Assembly: GCF_018343695.1 (NCBI RefSeq)
Contig: NZ_JAGYPJ010000002.1
Span: 62,561 to 126,560, forward strand
DNA length: 64,000 bases
Direction: 5' to 3'
Origin: Lederbergia citrisecunda
GTDB taxonomy: Bacteria > Bacillota > Bacilli > Bacillales > Bacillaceae_C
Positions 36,001 to 43,966 of this stretch are shown one piece after another. Position 1 is the first letter of the stretch; every line of letters starts with the position of its first letter. Both the position numbers and the translations under genes were made by a program. The notes below the pieces were generated by a model, which was not told the DNA's origin, made no database searches, and worked only from the letters and a program-made list of their open reading frames with translations.

Positions 36001-38955
36001 ACAGGTAAAACGAATATTAAAGTAACAAAAGTATGGAAAGATGAGAAGGAATCAGATCGTCCATCTGAAATAAAAGTAGAACTGTATCAAAATGGAACTC
36101 ATCAACCGGATAAGGATGCGACTATTAAAGCCAGTGAAGGTTGGGAGTATACTTTTAATAACCTTGAAGCATTTGATGCCGATGGAAAAGCATATGAGTA
36201 TACCGTAAAAGAAGTAGACCTTGATGGAAAGTATAAGTTAGAAGGCATCACAGGTAATGCTAAAGACGGCTTCACAATCACGAACGTTCGTACAGGTAAA
36301 ACAGAAATTAATGTGACAAAAGTATGGAAAGATGAAAATGAATTAGATCGTCCTACTGATGTGAAGGTAGAGCTTTATCGAAATGGAATTCATCAATCCG
36401 ATAAAGATGCTGTAATCAAACGAAGTGACGGCTGGGAGTGCACATTTAAAGACCTTGAAGTATATGATTCTGATGGAAAAGCTTATGTGTACACAGTTAA
36501 AGAAAAAGACCTTGATTCAAACTATACTCTAGAAGGCATCACAGGTAATGCTAAAGACGGTTTCATTATTACCAACGTTCGTACAGACAAAACAAAAGTA
36601 GAAGGAATGAAATCGTGGAAGGATGATAATGAAAATGATCGTCCTGAAATGATAAAAGTGAATCTTCTCCAAAATGATGTTGTAGTGGATACACAAGAAG
36701 TCACTAAAGATTCCGACTGGAAATACAGCTTCACAAACTTAGAAAAGTACGATAAAGAAGGTAAAGCATACAAATATTCTGTAAAAGAGCAAGGAGTTCC
36801 CGGATATAAATCAGAAGTAAATGGCTTTGACATCACGAACACAAGATCAGAAAAAACAATTGTAGAAGTTACTAAAGCCTGGAAAGATGATAATGCCAAG
36901 GATCGTCCAGAATCGATTACAGTAACATTACTTCAAAATGATAAAGAAATTGAAACAGTAGAAATCACAGCAGCAGATGATTGGACTTATGAGTTCTCAG
37001 ATTTAGAAGCTTTTGATGAAAATGGAGTTGCTTATGAGTACACTGTTGAAGAGGAAGCTATTGGTGGTTATGAAACAACGATAGACGGTTACGACATCAC
37101 AAACTTACGTGTTGGTAAAACGACCGTAGAAGGTGCAAAGGCATGGAAAGACGATAATTCAAAAGAACGTCCAGAAATGATCAAAGTTGACCTTCTGAAA
37201 AACGGTGAAGTGATTAATACCAAAGAAGTAACAGCTGATGATGACTGGAAGTACAGTTTTACAAATCTAGACAAGTTTGATGAAGAAGGAAAAGCATACG
37301 AATACACTGTTCTAGAGCAACCTATAGAAGGCTATCGATCAACAGTAGAAGGCTACGACATCACAAACGTCCGAGTTGGTAAAACATCGGTAGAAGGTAA
37401 AAAGACATGGAAAGACAATAATTCAAAAGAACGTCCAGAAATGATCAAAGTGAATCTCCTTCAAAATCGTGTTGTAGTTGCTACACAAGAAGTGACCGCC
37501 GATACTGACTGGAAATACAGCTTCAAAGATTTGGACAAGTATGACGAAGAAGGTAAGGTATACGAATACGCTGTTAAAGAGCAAGGTGTTCCAGGTTATA
37601 AATCAGATGTTGATGGCTTTGACATTACAAACACAAGATCTGATAAAACATCTGTTGTCATCACAAAAGGTTGGAAAGATGATAACTCTAAAGATCGCCC
37701 AGACTCCATTACAGTAAACTTACTACAAAATGGTGAAGTGATCGATACAGTGAAAGTAACTGCAACTGACGATTGGACTTATGAGTTTTCTGATTTAGAA
37801 GCTTATGATAAAAATGGAGTTGCTTATGAGTACACTGTTGAAGAGGAAGCGATTGAAGGTTATGAAACAACAGTAGATGGTTACGACATTACAAACTTAC
37901 GTGTTGGTGAAACGTCCATAGAAGGTACAAAGACATGGGAAGATGATAATTTCAAAGAGCGTCCAAAAATGATCAAAGTTGACCTTCTTCAAAACGGTAA
38001 AGTAGTTGATACCGTGGAAGCAACAGCTGACACTGACTGGAAATATACATTTACGAATTTAGAAAAGTATGATGCGGAAGGAAAAGCTTATACTTACTCT
38101 GTGAAAGAGCATGTTGTCGAGGGGTATGAGTCTATTGTTTCTGGCTTTGATATTACGAACAAGTTGATTCTAGGTGAGGTAGAGTTGACAAAACATGGTG
38201 AAAACGAAGAAGTCTTAGAGGGGGCAATTTTTGACCTTCAAGATCTTGCCGGAAATGTTTTACAAGAAGGACTGACGACAAATAAAGCAGGAAAGCTTGT
38301 CGTTTCTGATCTAAAACCAGGTCATTACCAATTTGTCGAAACAAAAGCTCCATTCGCCCATGAACTTGATTCAACACCGATCAAGTTCACGATCGAAATA
38401 GGCCCGACAAAACCTGTTCAATTGACAGCAATGAATGAACTAACACCAGGATCTGTCGAATTAATCAAAGTCGACAGTAACAATAAAAAGATTACTCTAG
38501 AAGGTGCAGAGTTTGAACTTCAAAATAAAGATGGTTATGTGCTCCTCAAAGGATTATCAACCGATAAGACTGGTAAACTAGTTGTGGAAAATTTAAAACC
38601 TGGCAATTACCAGTTTGTCGAAAAGAAAGCACCAACTGGTTACGACCTAGATCCAACTCCAATCACATTTACGATTGAAAAGGGTCAGGAAGAAATGTTA
38701 GTTTTAGAGTTCGCTAACAAAGCTACTCCACTAGATCCAGAACAACCAGAAAAACCTGGCAAACCAGAAAAACCTAGTAAACCAGAACAACCAGTAGACC
38801 CTGGAAAAGAAGTTCGTCCAGAAAAACCATCTTCTGGTATCAACAAGCTCCCGCAAACAGGGGAACAAAACTTGTTTTATATGATGATAATAGGTTTCCT
38901 CTTCTTATCAATTGGTGGAGTACTTCTTTTACGCAGAAATAGAAAAGCAGAATAA
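30097..38955 (+). CDS. Giant LPXTG-anchored MSCRAMM-type adhesin with SpaA and Cna_B repeats
   Basis: The 2952-residue surface protein starts with a signal peptide (about 1-31, ending VTAET). Adhesin modules follow: an N-terminal beta domain (32-190), an acidic linker (190-245), a second such domain, and about five collagen-binding-domain-like modules (about 410-1105), each with an ITWTV-type strand. Next come six SpaA/prealbumin-like domains (about 1107-1684), 11 Cna_B domains (about 1686-2688) and two more SpaA-like domains to about 2880. A Pro/Glu/Lys-rich wall-spanning stretch and LPQTG at 2918-2922 follow, then a membrane helix and a basic tail. Cna_B units keep the Lys two residues before Trp, the Glu of the YxVxE strand and the terminal ITN Asn, consistent with internal isopeptide bonds. 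The sortase gene starts right after it. Role: adhesion; ligand unknown. Confidence 0.93.
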   Translation: MRKKISMIVFIIVLISNTILSGAAPLVVTAETVKKSIFTNVTLTDEKGNVIDANQNPEFLPSIDTAVNVNFEWSISSDDLTGEKTFLYDLPSQIMVHKVQSGLLFADEDEIGTFQIDDNGKITLEFLEEAEGYAQVSGKFSIDAAFNEKVIGDSEEISILFGLGGLEKLIDINFEGSSDSQSGNVEDEETTPEVDQNDENGSLENGAEAKEEEIDTEVEPVDNQTAININGTESKEKVTKVQSLNRTVGEINENIITDVMLSIKEGEEDFNEILPGTEIVVGSPYNEFKVKLDYQFALPNGHPYGKGSTFTIEIPDVFNVLANPEPQPLKKGNIEFATFIVTSDNKIVITFNEKIEENSDVSGYINLESEFAAHYKGSAETEITFPIEGKGNVTYPIRFIPNSTSIDKQGVPNKGYNTETIQWTVDFNKDLQKINNAILEDFLGPNQELVADSIEVYKLAMNADGTIDESKTEIMEGHGFGETFPLTLGNIDSAYRIVYKSKVTDNLGTSYTNKATLDGDEIEPISADASVVVKRGQQLEKDSTEYDNVSQTITWEVKYNYDEKVIPQNKAKLTDVFGKNQQFVEGSFKVVEVEINSNTGDEAGTTDVSSDAYTVTHTEDGFVFLFNEGINKAYKIVYKTTASNRVDKDGNIENTISDEFENVIKGGRFVSQGIFIKSHDGNPDYDKKETSWTILINRDEQLMKEVAFFDTLPQGFTPKNVKVTHDGKTLVKDTDYTYNYDENTRRIEIDFIQDITKRVYITYETEIDYDKVNPQNGKFTNNALLEWIPENETKKISKEGTADFDPDNYTKHNGFKGASYNPVTKEITWTIGVNYNRATLNNVIVEDFILGEQNFKINNVKVYHMTLTGGANGFEKGAELTGADIRSKTGQNNEPGFSVHLGNIKEPYVIEFTTDLKGLLVDKNYNNIATVKSNNKDENELKATVQPHYGGEYTKKDAKQNVTNPRIVNWNVNINFTQSTVSNLKIEDTPSINQALLRDTIKVYGTTVTENSIMKDLNKLLVEGQDYTLEMKESEDGRETFTIKFTAAKIDRAYVLEYDTYILYKGDGNISNDAQFFASETTGIETGDKYSNKINLSNISGGIDGEVGNLKVTKVDNDDDSMTLKGAVFELYDETGKTLLKTATTGEDGVSEFKNLLYARYILKETTAPDGYVVGIEDKQTVKVNAPVTELEIKNKKIKRHVELTKVDGTDGRLLDGVVFELYKDNNLVSEHTTDNEGIIYLEDFEPGNYYFKEKTPKQHYQQNDNEYRFTIEEKQTEVDKVIVKNELIPGSAKIKKVDADNTSKGLKGAVFEILTENKKSVKTVETGEDGTVRTGDLRPGKYLLKEIQAPYGYNISDQEAKDGIEFEIVHSQVTPIDIRTITNEVKTTKIELTKKDAISGNLLPGAEFELTYQAGPYPNGTTVIKTADSSGKVTFEDLKPGTYSIKESKAPEGYILNTTPIIVEVTLNHVHNNQTVKKDIQNDPFVHVILVKEDSETAYKLADAKFKITDQDDIDIAGYTNLTTDNNGQINITGLPAGSYKLVEVEPPFGYTIDSNNIRTFEITGNELSTNVIEYRDSDAFKNNIIKGSVELLKKDAETGGTLEGVEFELQNISLVNGGTYGTTPHTTDANGKIFVNNLRPGKYKFIEKKAKDGYQLHWKEIVFDIDLGNQKHEQTITVENYKLVDIGVTKKWNDDNDSAGSRPESITVDLLQNGTKLKDATISPDNNGNWTQTFTGLDAVDSNGKKYTYTVVEQPVDNYQREGITGNAVEGFVITNTLLTSVEVEKAWEDDNDATKNRPSQVKVELYQNNQKYKEATVKASDNWKYTFAKLPVYDSNGNKYHYTVKEETVTGYELKNIESTNNGYKVINVRTGKADINVTKTWKDENELDRPSEVIVELYQNNQKLKEATVKASGNWKYAFENLEVFDTDGKAYDYTVKEKDLDGNYKLDGITGDAEKGFEITNVRTGKTNIKVTKVWKDEKESDRPSEIKVELYQNGTHQPDKDATIKASEGWEYTFNNLEAFDADGKAYEYTVKEVDLDGKYKLEGITGNAKDGFTITNVRTGKTEINVTKVWKDENELDRPTDVKVELYRNGIHQSDKDAVIKRSDGWECTFKDLEVYDSDGKAYVYTVKEKDLDSNYTLEGITGNAKDGFIITNVRTDKTKVEGMKSWKDDNENDRPEMIKVNLLQNDVVVDTQEVTKDSDWKYSFTNLEKYDKEGKAYKYSVKEQGVPGYKSEVNGFDITNTRSEKTIVEVTKAWKDDNAKDRPESITVTLLQNDKEIETVEITAADDWTYEFSDLEAFDENGVAYEYTVEEEAIGGYETTIDGYDITNLRVGKTTVEGAKAWKDDNSKERPEMIKVDLLKNGEVINTKEVTADDDWKYSFTNLDKFDEEGKAYEYTVLEQPIEGYRSTVEGYDITNVRVGKTSVEGKKTWKDNNSKERPEMIKVNLLQNRVVVATQEVTADTDWKYSFKDLDKYDEEGKVYEYAVKEQGVPGYKSDVDGFDITNTRSDKTSVVITKGWKDDNSKDRPDSITVNLLQNGEVIDTVKVTATDDWTYEFSDLEAYDKNGVAYEYTVEEEAIEGYETTVDGYDITNLRVGETSIEGTKTWEDDNFKERPKMIKVDLLQNGKVVDTVEATADTDWKYTFTNLEKYDAEGKAYTYSVKEHVVEGYESIVSGFDITNKLILGEVELTKHGENEEVLEGAIFDLQDLAGNVLQEGLTTNKAGKLVVSDLKPGHYQFVETKAPFAHELDSTPIKFTIEIGPTKPVQLTAMNELTPGSVELIKVDSNNKKITLEGAEFELQNKDGYVLLKGLSTDKTGKLVVENLKPGNYQFVEKKAPTGYDLDPTPITFTIEKGQEEMLVLEFANKATPLDPEQPEKPGKPEKPSKPEQPVDPGKEVRPEKPSSGINKLPQTGEQNLFYMMIIGFLFLSIGGVLLLRRNRKAE
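35150..38160 (+). repeat. Array of 11 Cna_B-coding repeats of about 265 bp
   Basis: Eleven in-frame units of about 87-90 codons can be counted from the K-x-W-x-D and R-P motifs. Three subtypes occur: ELDRP/VELYQN (units 3-5), RPEMIKV (6, 8, 9, 11) and RPxSITV/EFSDLEA (7, 10). Units 6-7-8 resemble 9-10-11 with a 792-bp period, indicating duplication of a three-repeat block. Confidence 0.9.
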
Positions 38956-38975
38956 TGATGGAAGGTGAAGTCCTA

Positions 38976-39569
38976 ATGAAAAATGCAAAATTAATAGTAG
39001 GCCTTGTATTTTTGACAGCAGGACTAACATTTATCTCCATTCCACTTTATTATGAATGGCAGCAAGGGAAAGAGTTGAGGGCTTTGGAAGAAGCCCTCTC
39101 TCTTATTTCTGAAGGTAGTGGTGAGTCTGCTAATCTTTCAAGTATTGATCATCTTTCTTTTACGGAAGATCAACTAAAGGATGTAATGGAATTAGAAATT
39201 CCGTCCATTAATCTAAAACAGAAAATTTTAGGAGAGACAACAGAAGAAAACTTACGAGTGGCATTAACACAATTAAAAAAAGACCAGTCTCCGGGAATGG
39301 GGAATTTTACCGTTGCAGGTCATAGAGGTTATCGTGGTGAGCGCCATTTCAGTCGATTGCCACAAGTATCAATCGGGGATAAAGTATTTTTACATACAGA
39401 TAAGCAAACATTTGTTTACCAAGTTACAAGCACAGAAGTTATTGATCCATCTTATGTTGAAATACTAGATAATCATCAAGGTAAAAAAGAAATCACGATG
39501 ATTACATGCACTAGATCCGGAATAGATCGGATTGCTGTAGTGGGTGAGCTAATCGATAAAATCGATTAA
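38976..39569 (+). CDS. Class D sortase
   Basis: The 197-residue enzyme has an N-terminal membrane anchor (about 4-24) and the sortase beta barrel. Catalytic residues are His116 in VAGHRGYRG, Cys178 in MITCTRSG and Arg185 in DRIAVVGE. The sequence type resembles Bacillus SrtD/YhcS. ATG 38976 is preferred because GGAAGGTG lies 8 nt upstream; ATGs at 38955 and 38958 overlap the adhesin stop. It would cleave the LPQTG signal of the preceding adhesin between Thr and Gly and link it to the cell wall. It is one operon with that gene. Confidence 0.92.
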   Translation: MKNAKLIVGLVFLTAGLTFISIPLYYEWQQGKELRALEEALSLISEGSGESANLSSIDHLSFTEDQLKDVMELEIPSINLKQKILGETTEENLRVALTQLKKDQSPGMGNFTVAGHRGYRGERHFSRLPQVSIGDKVFLHTDKQTFVYQVTSTEVIDPSYVEILDNHQGKKEITMITCTRSGIDRIAVVGELIDKID

Positions 39570-39576
39570 TCTTATT

Positions 39577-39622
39577 AAACATCTGGTCAGAAGTATTATG
39601 TTGCGACTTGATGTTTTCTTTG
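39577..39622 (+). terminator. Possible terminator after sortase
   Basis: AAACATC (39577-39583) pairs with GATGTTT (39610-39616), followed by TCTTTG. The stem is weak. Confidence 0.4.
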
Positions 39623-39786
39623 TTTAGTAGAGTATAAAAATATATTGTAGATTCTTTATTCTATTCAGTTTATAATTCAAATAATTTCCACATTTTGGAG
39701 ATACACGATATTTATATATATAATCGCATCACTTATAATAAAGGTAGATTGGATAAAGCAGGAGTAGTAAAGGTGGGAATGTTTCG

Positions 39787-40917
39787 GTGAAAGTGATTCT
39801 TATAGACGATGAACCATTGGCCCTTGCTTACTTAGAGAAACTACTAGGTGAAATCGATAATCTTACCATTATGGGGAAGTATAGCAATCCGCGAATTGCA
39901 TTAGATGCAATAATGCGTGATAAACCAGATCTTGTTTTTCTTGATATTGAAATGCCAGAGATCAATGGAATGGAATTAGCAGAACAAATCCAAAACGATA
40001 TGCCTGAAATAAAAATTGTTTTCATTACGGCTTATGACACATATGCTGTAAAAGCGTTTGAACTTAATGCGTTGGATTATATTGTTAAACCCGTTAAACG
40101 TGACCGACTGTTTGATACAATCCGTCGTCTTCCCGGCATTGACAAGACAAAATTAGAACCATCCCATTCAATGATGGTTTGCTGTTTTCAAACACTAAGC
40201 TTTTGTTCATCTGATGATGAGTCATATACCATTGATGTTCATTGGCGTACATTTAAAGCACGAGAACTGTTTGCGTTTCTCATTCAACATCGTAATCAAC
40301 CTGTCCGCAAAGATGTAATTCTAGATTTATTTTGGCCAGAAACGGATTGGAAAAAAGGCTTTCCGCAACTATATGCGACTATTTACCAAATTCGTAAAAC
40401 ATTACAATCTATCAATGTCAATATTAGTATTACTAGTTCAGAAAATAGCTATAAACTAGATTTTAACGATGTATTGTTGGATGTGGATGTATGGGAAAAA
40501 GGAATGAACGAGTTACCTATCGTAACAAGTGATACTCTTCCAAAATATCAAAAGCTTTTAAACTTTTATATTGGAGATTATTTAGCATCTGATGATTATT
40601 TATGGGCTGAAGGCGAGCGAGAAAGATTAAGGGGACTTTGGCTTCAATATGTAAAGAAGGTTACCGATTATTTAGTTTTTAGAGGTGATTATCCAGAAGC
40701 CATCACTCTTTATCATCGTGTCCAAGCTCTTCATCCTTACTTTGATGATAGTTATTTTATGCTAATGAAGTTATATGATGCTTTAGGGGATCGTCCCTCA
40801 GTTGAACAGCAATATACCGAATATACTAAGATGTTACTGGATGAATATGGACTAAAACCTACAGATCAAATTAAGACTTGGTATGATCAATGGAAAACAA
40901 AAAACCATCAAATATAA
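39787..40917 (+). CDS. Response regulator with winged-helix and BTAD (SARP-like) output
   Basis: The 376-residue protein has a receiver domain (DDE at 7-9, phospho-acceptor Asp53 in LVFLDIEMPEINGM, Lys in YIVKPVKR). A C-terminal OmpR-like winged helix (FLIQHRNQPVRKDVILDLFWPE) and a helical BTAD region rich in Tyr and Trp (about 230-370) follow. This matches the two-component SAPR-family regulators. GTG 39787 begins KVILIDDEP. No sensor kinase is adjacent, so it is an orphan here. Location after the adhesin-sortase pair suggests, but does not prove, control of surface-protein expression. Confidence 0.88.
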   Translation: MKVILIDDEPLALAYLEKLLGEIDNLTIMGKYSNPRIALDAIMRDKPDLVFLDIEMPEINGMELAEQIQNDMPEIKIVFITAYDTYAVKAFELNALDYIVKPVKRDRLFDTIRRLPGIDKTKLEPSHSMMVCCFQTLSFCSSDDESYTIDVHWRTFKARELFAFLIQHRNQPVRKDVILDLFWPETDWKKGFPQLYATIYQIRKTLQSINVNISITSSENSYKLDFNDVLLDVDVWEKGMNELPIVTSDTLPKYQKLLNFYIGDYLASDDYLWAEGERERLRGLWLQYVKKVTDYLVFRGDYPEAITLYHRVQALHPYFDDSYFMLMKLYDALGDRPSVEQQYTEYTKMLLDEYGLKPTDQIKTWYDQWKTKNHQI

Positions 40918-40920
40918 TCA

Positions 40921-40957
40921 ATGGATGAGCTCATAAAGAACACATCCATTTTTTTTA
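40921..40957 (+). terminator. Terminator after the response regulator
   Basis: ATGGATG (40921-40927) pairs with CATCCAT (40943-40949) and is followed by T7. Confidence 0.8.
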
Positions 40958-41208
40958 TACAGTTGCGTTGTTACTGAACTGATGGGATTAGGTGGCTATT
41001 TTCATAAAGTTACTTAATATTAACATGGAAATATGATTCTTATTTTTTAAAGAGGTATCAACAAATGATGTATGACGTGACGAGGTAAACACTGGTGGGG
41101 TAATTGTCATAGTAACATAATACAGAACTTATTAGTTCCAATGTTTTTGTGAAAATGCTATTTCATCAATGTCTGAATTTCAATTTTTCAAAAAAAATGA
41201 AAAAGATA

Positions 41209-41237
41209 TTGATTACTTCATTGTCATTTGGTATAAT
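41209..41237 (+). promoter_or_regulatory. Sigma-A promoter of the leuA T-box leader
   Basis: TTGATT (41209-41214) and TATAAT (41232-41237) are separated by 17 bp, placing transcription start about 41245, just before the leader structures. Confidence 0.7.
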
Positions 41238-41264
41238 TTTTTAAATATTTAAATGCATTGAAAA

Positions 41265-41535
41265 GGAATAGTAAGATATGATGAAGCGTTGAGAGAGCTG
41301 TTGGTTGGTGTGAAACAGCCGTGGATCAATCTGAACTCGCCTTGAAGCATCCCGCTGAAATGAGAAAGAGTAGGTGGGGACGGGACCTATCCGTTACAGT
41401 AGGAGGATGTAGGTTTCTTAAAAACCTGTATCTACTTGAGTGCATACCTTTATTGGTATGAATTAGAGTGGTACCGCGAATGATGACAAAGTCTTTCGTC
41501 TCTATATAGAAATAGAGACGAAGGGCTTTTTTTAT
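41265..41535 (+). promoter_or_regulatory. T-box leader RNA (probably leucine-specific)
   Basis: The conserved T-box core AGAGTGGTACCGCG is at 41465-41478. It is followed by a terminator stem formed by AGTCTTTCGTCTCTATA and TAGAGACGAAGGGCTTT, ending in a T-run near 41531. Upstream lies a Stem I-like region with AGTAGG and GATGTAGG elements. A GAACTCGCC segment near 41334 offers CTC (Leu) as the specifier codon, fitting the leuA gene downstream. Uncharged tRNA-Leu would favour the antiterminator and allow transcription. Specifier assignment is inferred. Confidence 0.88.
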
Positions 41536-41582
41536 ATTGATCATGCATATATTCAGATATAAGTGAAAGGGCGGTTGTCAAA

Positions 41583-43274
41583 ATGAAAAACGTAGATAAG
41601 TATGCGAGAGGCTATTTTATGCCCCCAGAAACAAGCTTGAAATGGGCACAGAAGGAATATATTACGGAAGCACCTACTTGGTGTAGTGTCGATCTTCGAG
41701 ATGGAAACCAGGCGCTTGTCGTTCCGATGAATCTTGAAGAAAAGCTAGAATATTTTCAATTACTTGTTCAAATCGGTTTTAAAGAAATTGAAGTTGGGTT
41801 TCCTGCAGCTTCTGAAACCGAATATACATTTTTGCGTACGTTAATCGAAGAAAATTTAATACCTGATGATGTAACGATTCAAGTTTTAACACAATCAAGA
41901 GATCATATTATTAAAAAGACATTTGAATCACTACAAGGAGCTAAAAACGCAGTTGTTCATCTTTATAACTCAACTTCTGTCGCTCAACGTGAACAAGTAT
42001 TCAAGAAATCAAAAGAAGAAATCGTAGAAATTGCGGTATCTGGAGCAAAATTACTACAAAAATATGCGGCTGAAACAGAAGGAAACTTCAAGTTCCAATA
42101 TTCACCTGAGAGCTTCACAGGCACGGAAATTAATTTTGCTCTTGAAATTTGTAACAGAGTTCTCGATGTTTGGCAACCGACACCTGATAATAAGGTAATT
42201 ATTAATTTACCTGCAACAGTAGAAATGTCAATGCCTCACGTGTATGCGAGCCAGATTGAATACATGAGTAACCATATGAACTACAGAGAAAATGTGATTC
42301 TGTCACTGCATCCGCATAATGATAGGGGAAGTGGTGTTGCCGACGCGGAGTTGGGACTTCTTGCTGGCGGGGAGAGAATTGAAGGAACGTTGTTTGGAAA
42401 TGGTGAAAGAACTGGAAATGTGGACATCGTCACACTTGCTTTGAATCTGTATTCACATGGAGTTAACCCTAAGCTTAATTTTGAAAACATTCTTGAAATC
42501 AAAGAAGTATATGAGCGCATGACGAAAATGAAGGTAAATGAAAGACAGCCTTATGCAGGAAAGCTTGTATTCGCAGCTTTCTCAGGTTCACATCAAGACG
42601 CAATCGCCAAAGGAATGAAATGGCGAGAAGAAAACGAATGTGACACATGGACAGTTCCATATTTGCACATCGATCCTATGGATATTGGAAGGGAATATGA
42701 AGGAGACGTCATCCGCATTAACAGTCAGTCTGGTAAAGGCGGGATCGGATATGTGCTTGAGCAGCAGTATGGATTTGATTTACCGCCAAAAATGCGCGAA
42801 AGCTTTGGGTATGTTGTGAAAAACGAATCAGACCATTTACAAAAAGAGCTTTTGCCAAATGAAATATATAGTATTTTCACGAAAGAGTATGTGAATGTAT
42901 CTACACCAGTCGATTTTATACGTTATCGATATACTCAATCAGATGATTTTGAAACAACCGTTAGCGTTAAAATTAATGACGAGAAAGAAGAATTGACTGG
43001 TGAAGGAAATGGTAGACTTGATGCAATTAGCAATGCTCTTCAAAAGAGACTTGGAATCCAATATACCGATTTAGTCTACAAAGAGCATGCCCAGGAAATC
43101 GGTTCAAGATCAAATGCTGTGTCGTATGTAGGAATCACAGCTTCTGACGGTTCTGTTTATTGGGGAAGCGGAATTGATGCGGATATTATGAATTCTTCTG
43201 TTAAGGCACTTTGTAGTGCGGTTAATAATCTGTTGAAAAAGTTGGCGGTTAGTAAGGTGTCGGTGGATATATAG
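41583..43274 (+). CDS. leuA: 2-isopropylmalate synthase (long LeuA2-type)
   Basis: The 563-residue enzyme condenses acetyl-CoA with 2-oxoisovalerate, the committed step of leucine synthesis. The N-terminal TIM barrel has WCSVDLRDGNQAL (metal-binding Asp), IEVGFPAAS, SLHPHNDRGSG (His-x-His) and GNGERTGN. The C-terminal LeuA dimer/regulatory domain has GEGNGRLDAISNAL. The length and short insertions match the type common in actinobacteria and some Bacillus. It stands alone without leuBCD or ilv genes. Control is by the T-box leader upstream; AAAGGGCGG precedes ATG 41583. Confidence 0.94.
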   Translation: MKNVDKYARGYFMPPETSLKWAQKEYITEAPTWCSVDLRDGNQALVVPMNLEEKLEYFQLLVQIGFKEIEVGFPAASETEYTFLRTLIEENLIPDDVTIQVLTQSRDHIIKKTFESLQGAKNAVVHLYNSTSVAQREQVFKKSKEEIVEIAVSGAKLLQKYAAETEGNFKFQYSPESFTGTEINFALEICNRVLDVWQPTPDNKVIINLPATVEMSMPHVYASQIEYMSNHMNYRENVILSLHPHNDRGSGVADAELGLLAGGERIEGTLFGNGERTGNVDIVTLALNLYSHGVNPKLNFENILEIKEVYERMTKMKVNERQPYAGKLVFAAFSGSHQDAIAKGMKWREENECDTWTVPYLHIDPMDIGREYEGDVIRINSQSGKGGIGYVLEQQYGFDLPPKMRESFGYVVKNESDHLQKELLPNEIYSIFTKEYVNVSTPVDFIRYRYTQSDDFETTVSVKINDEKEELTGEGNGRLDAISNALQKRLGIQYTDLVYKEHAQEIGSRSNAVSYVGITASDGSVYWGSGIDADIMNSSVKALCSAVNNLLKKLAVSKVSVDI

Positions 43275-43396
43275 AAGAACAAAAGAGCTAGTCTCAAAAT
43301 GATGTCCTTGAGGAGTGTCGGTTCGACCTCGGCCACCGCAATGATATCACAGACGGGAATTTTAGCAAAGGTAAAATAATCTTATAGTAATAGATG

Positions 43397-43425
43397 AGAC
43401 AGGATAAAGCACCTGTCTTTTTTTA
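43397..43425 (+). terminator. Terminator downstream of leuA
   Basis: AGACAGG (43397-43403) pairs with CCTGTCT (43412-43418), followed by T7. Confidence 0.8.
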
Positions 43426-43647
43426 TGTCTTAAAAACAAATTTCAATGATTATGAGACGGATAATATTTTAGTAGAATAATATTATTTAGTTGAAGAGAT
43501 TACAAAATGAATGATGTGGGGGACAAAAGTGATATAAGGATGCTCTATGAGGAACGGATAAAATAGCTATTTGGTAATTATTTTGATAGTGGTAGGGATA
43601 TCTTTAAAGCAAATTTCAAAGCGAGTTGGAAATAATCAATAATTTAC

Positions 43648-43880
43648 TGATATAATATTTTAATGATAAAATTAACTTGGTTTATTTTTCGCTTAATCTT
43701 ATTTTAAGAGCGGGGGACCCAAATTATTTATGCGGATATTTCCGTTGTAGGTGAATTCTGAAAAGAAGGGGCTTATCGTTTCCCTTAGTCCTAACCTGAA
43801 AGCTAACCTCGTCAGCGTTTTAGAGGAAACAGAATGAATGTATTAAGTTAGTCGGTACCAGCCGTTTTTTTGTTTAAAAT
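43648..43880 (+). promoter_or_regulatory. ydaO-type (c-di-AMP) riboswitch with extended -10 promoter
   Basis: An extended -10 TGATATAAT lies at 43648-43656. The leader then carries the hallmark blocks of the ydaO-yuaA class in order: GCGGGGGACCCA (43710-43721), GTAGGTGAATTC, TCCTAACCTGAAAGCTAACC and CTCGTCAGCG (ending 43817). CGG/CCG pairing just before a T7 run around 43858-43876 is a plausible weak terminator. c-di-AMP binding to this class usually switches transcription off. The class identification rests on conserved blocks, not a computed fold. Nothing else is visible in the gap 43426-43966. Confidence 0.82.
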
Positions 43881-43966
43881 CAATTAATTGTTTTCATTCA
43901 TATCTACTTGTTTCCCTTACCTGAGCAACTCGTTTATCAAAAATCATCATGAAGGTGGGGTAAATA

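Noticed and set aside
36522-36899. 125-codon and similar minus-strand ORFs inside the adhesin gene
   Set aside because: They recur with the Cna_B repeat period, as expected for antisense shadows of a repetitive gene.
43305-43340. Possible tRNA 3' fragment (GGTTCGACC then a CCACCGCA end)
   Set aside because: The base after the T-loop is T instead of the required C61 and the T-stem does not pair; no other tRNA arms are visible. It is a short imperfect palindrome.
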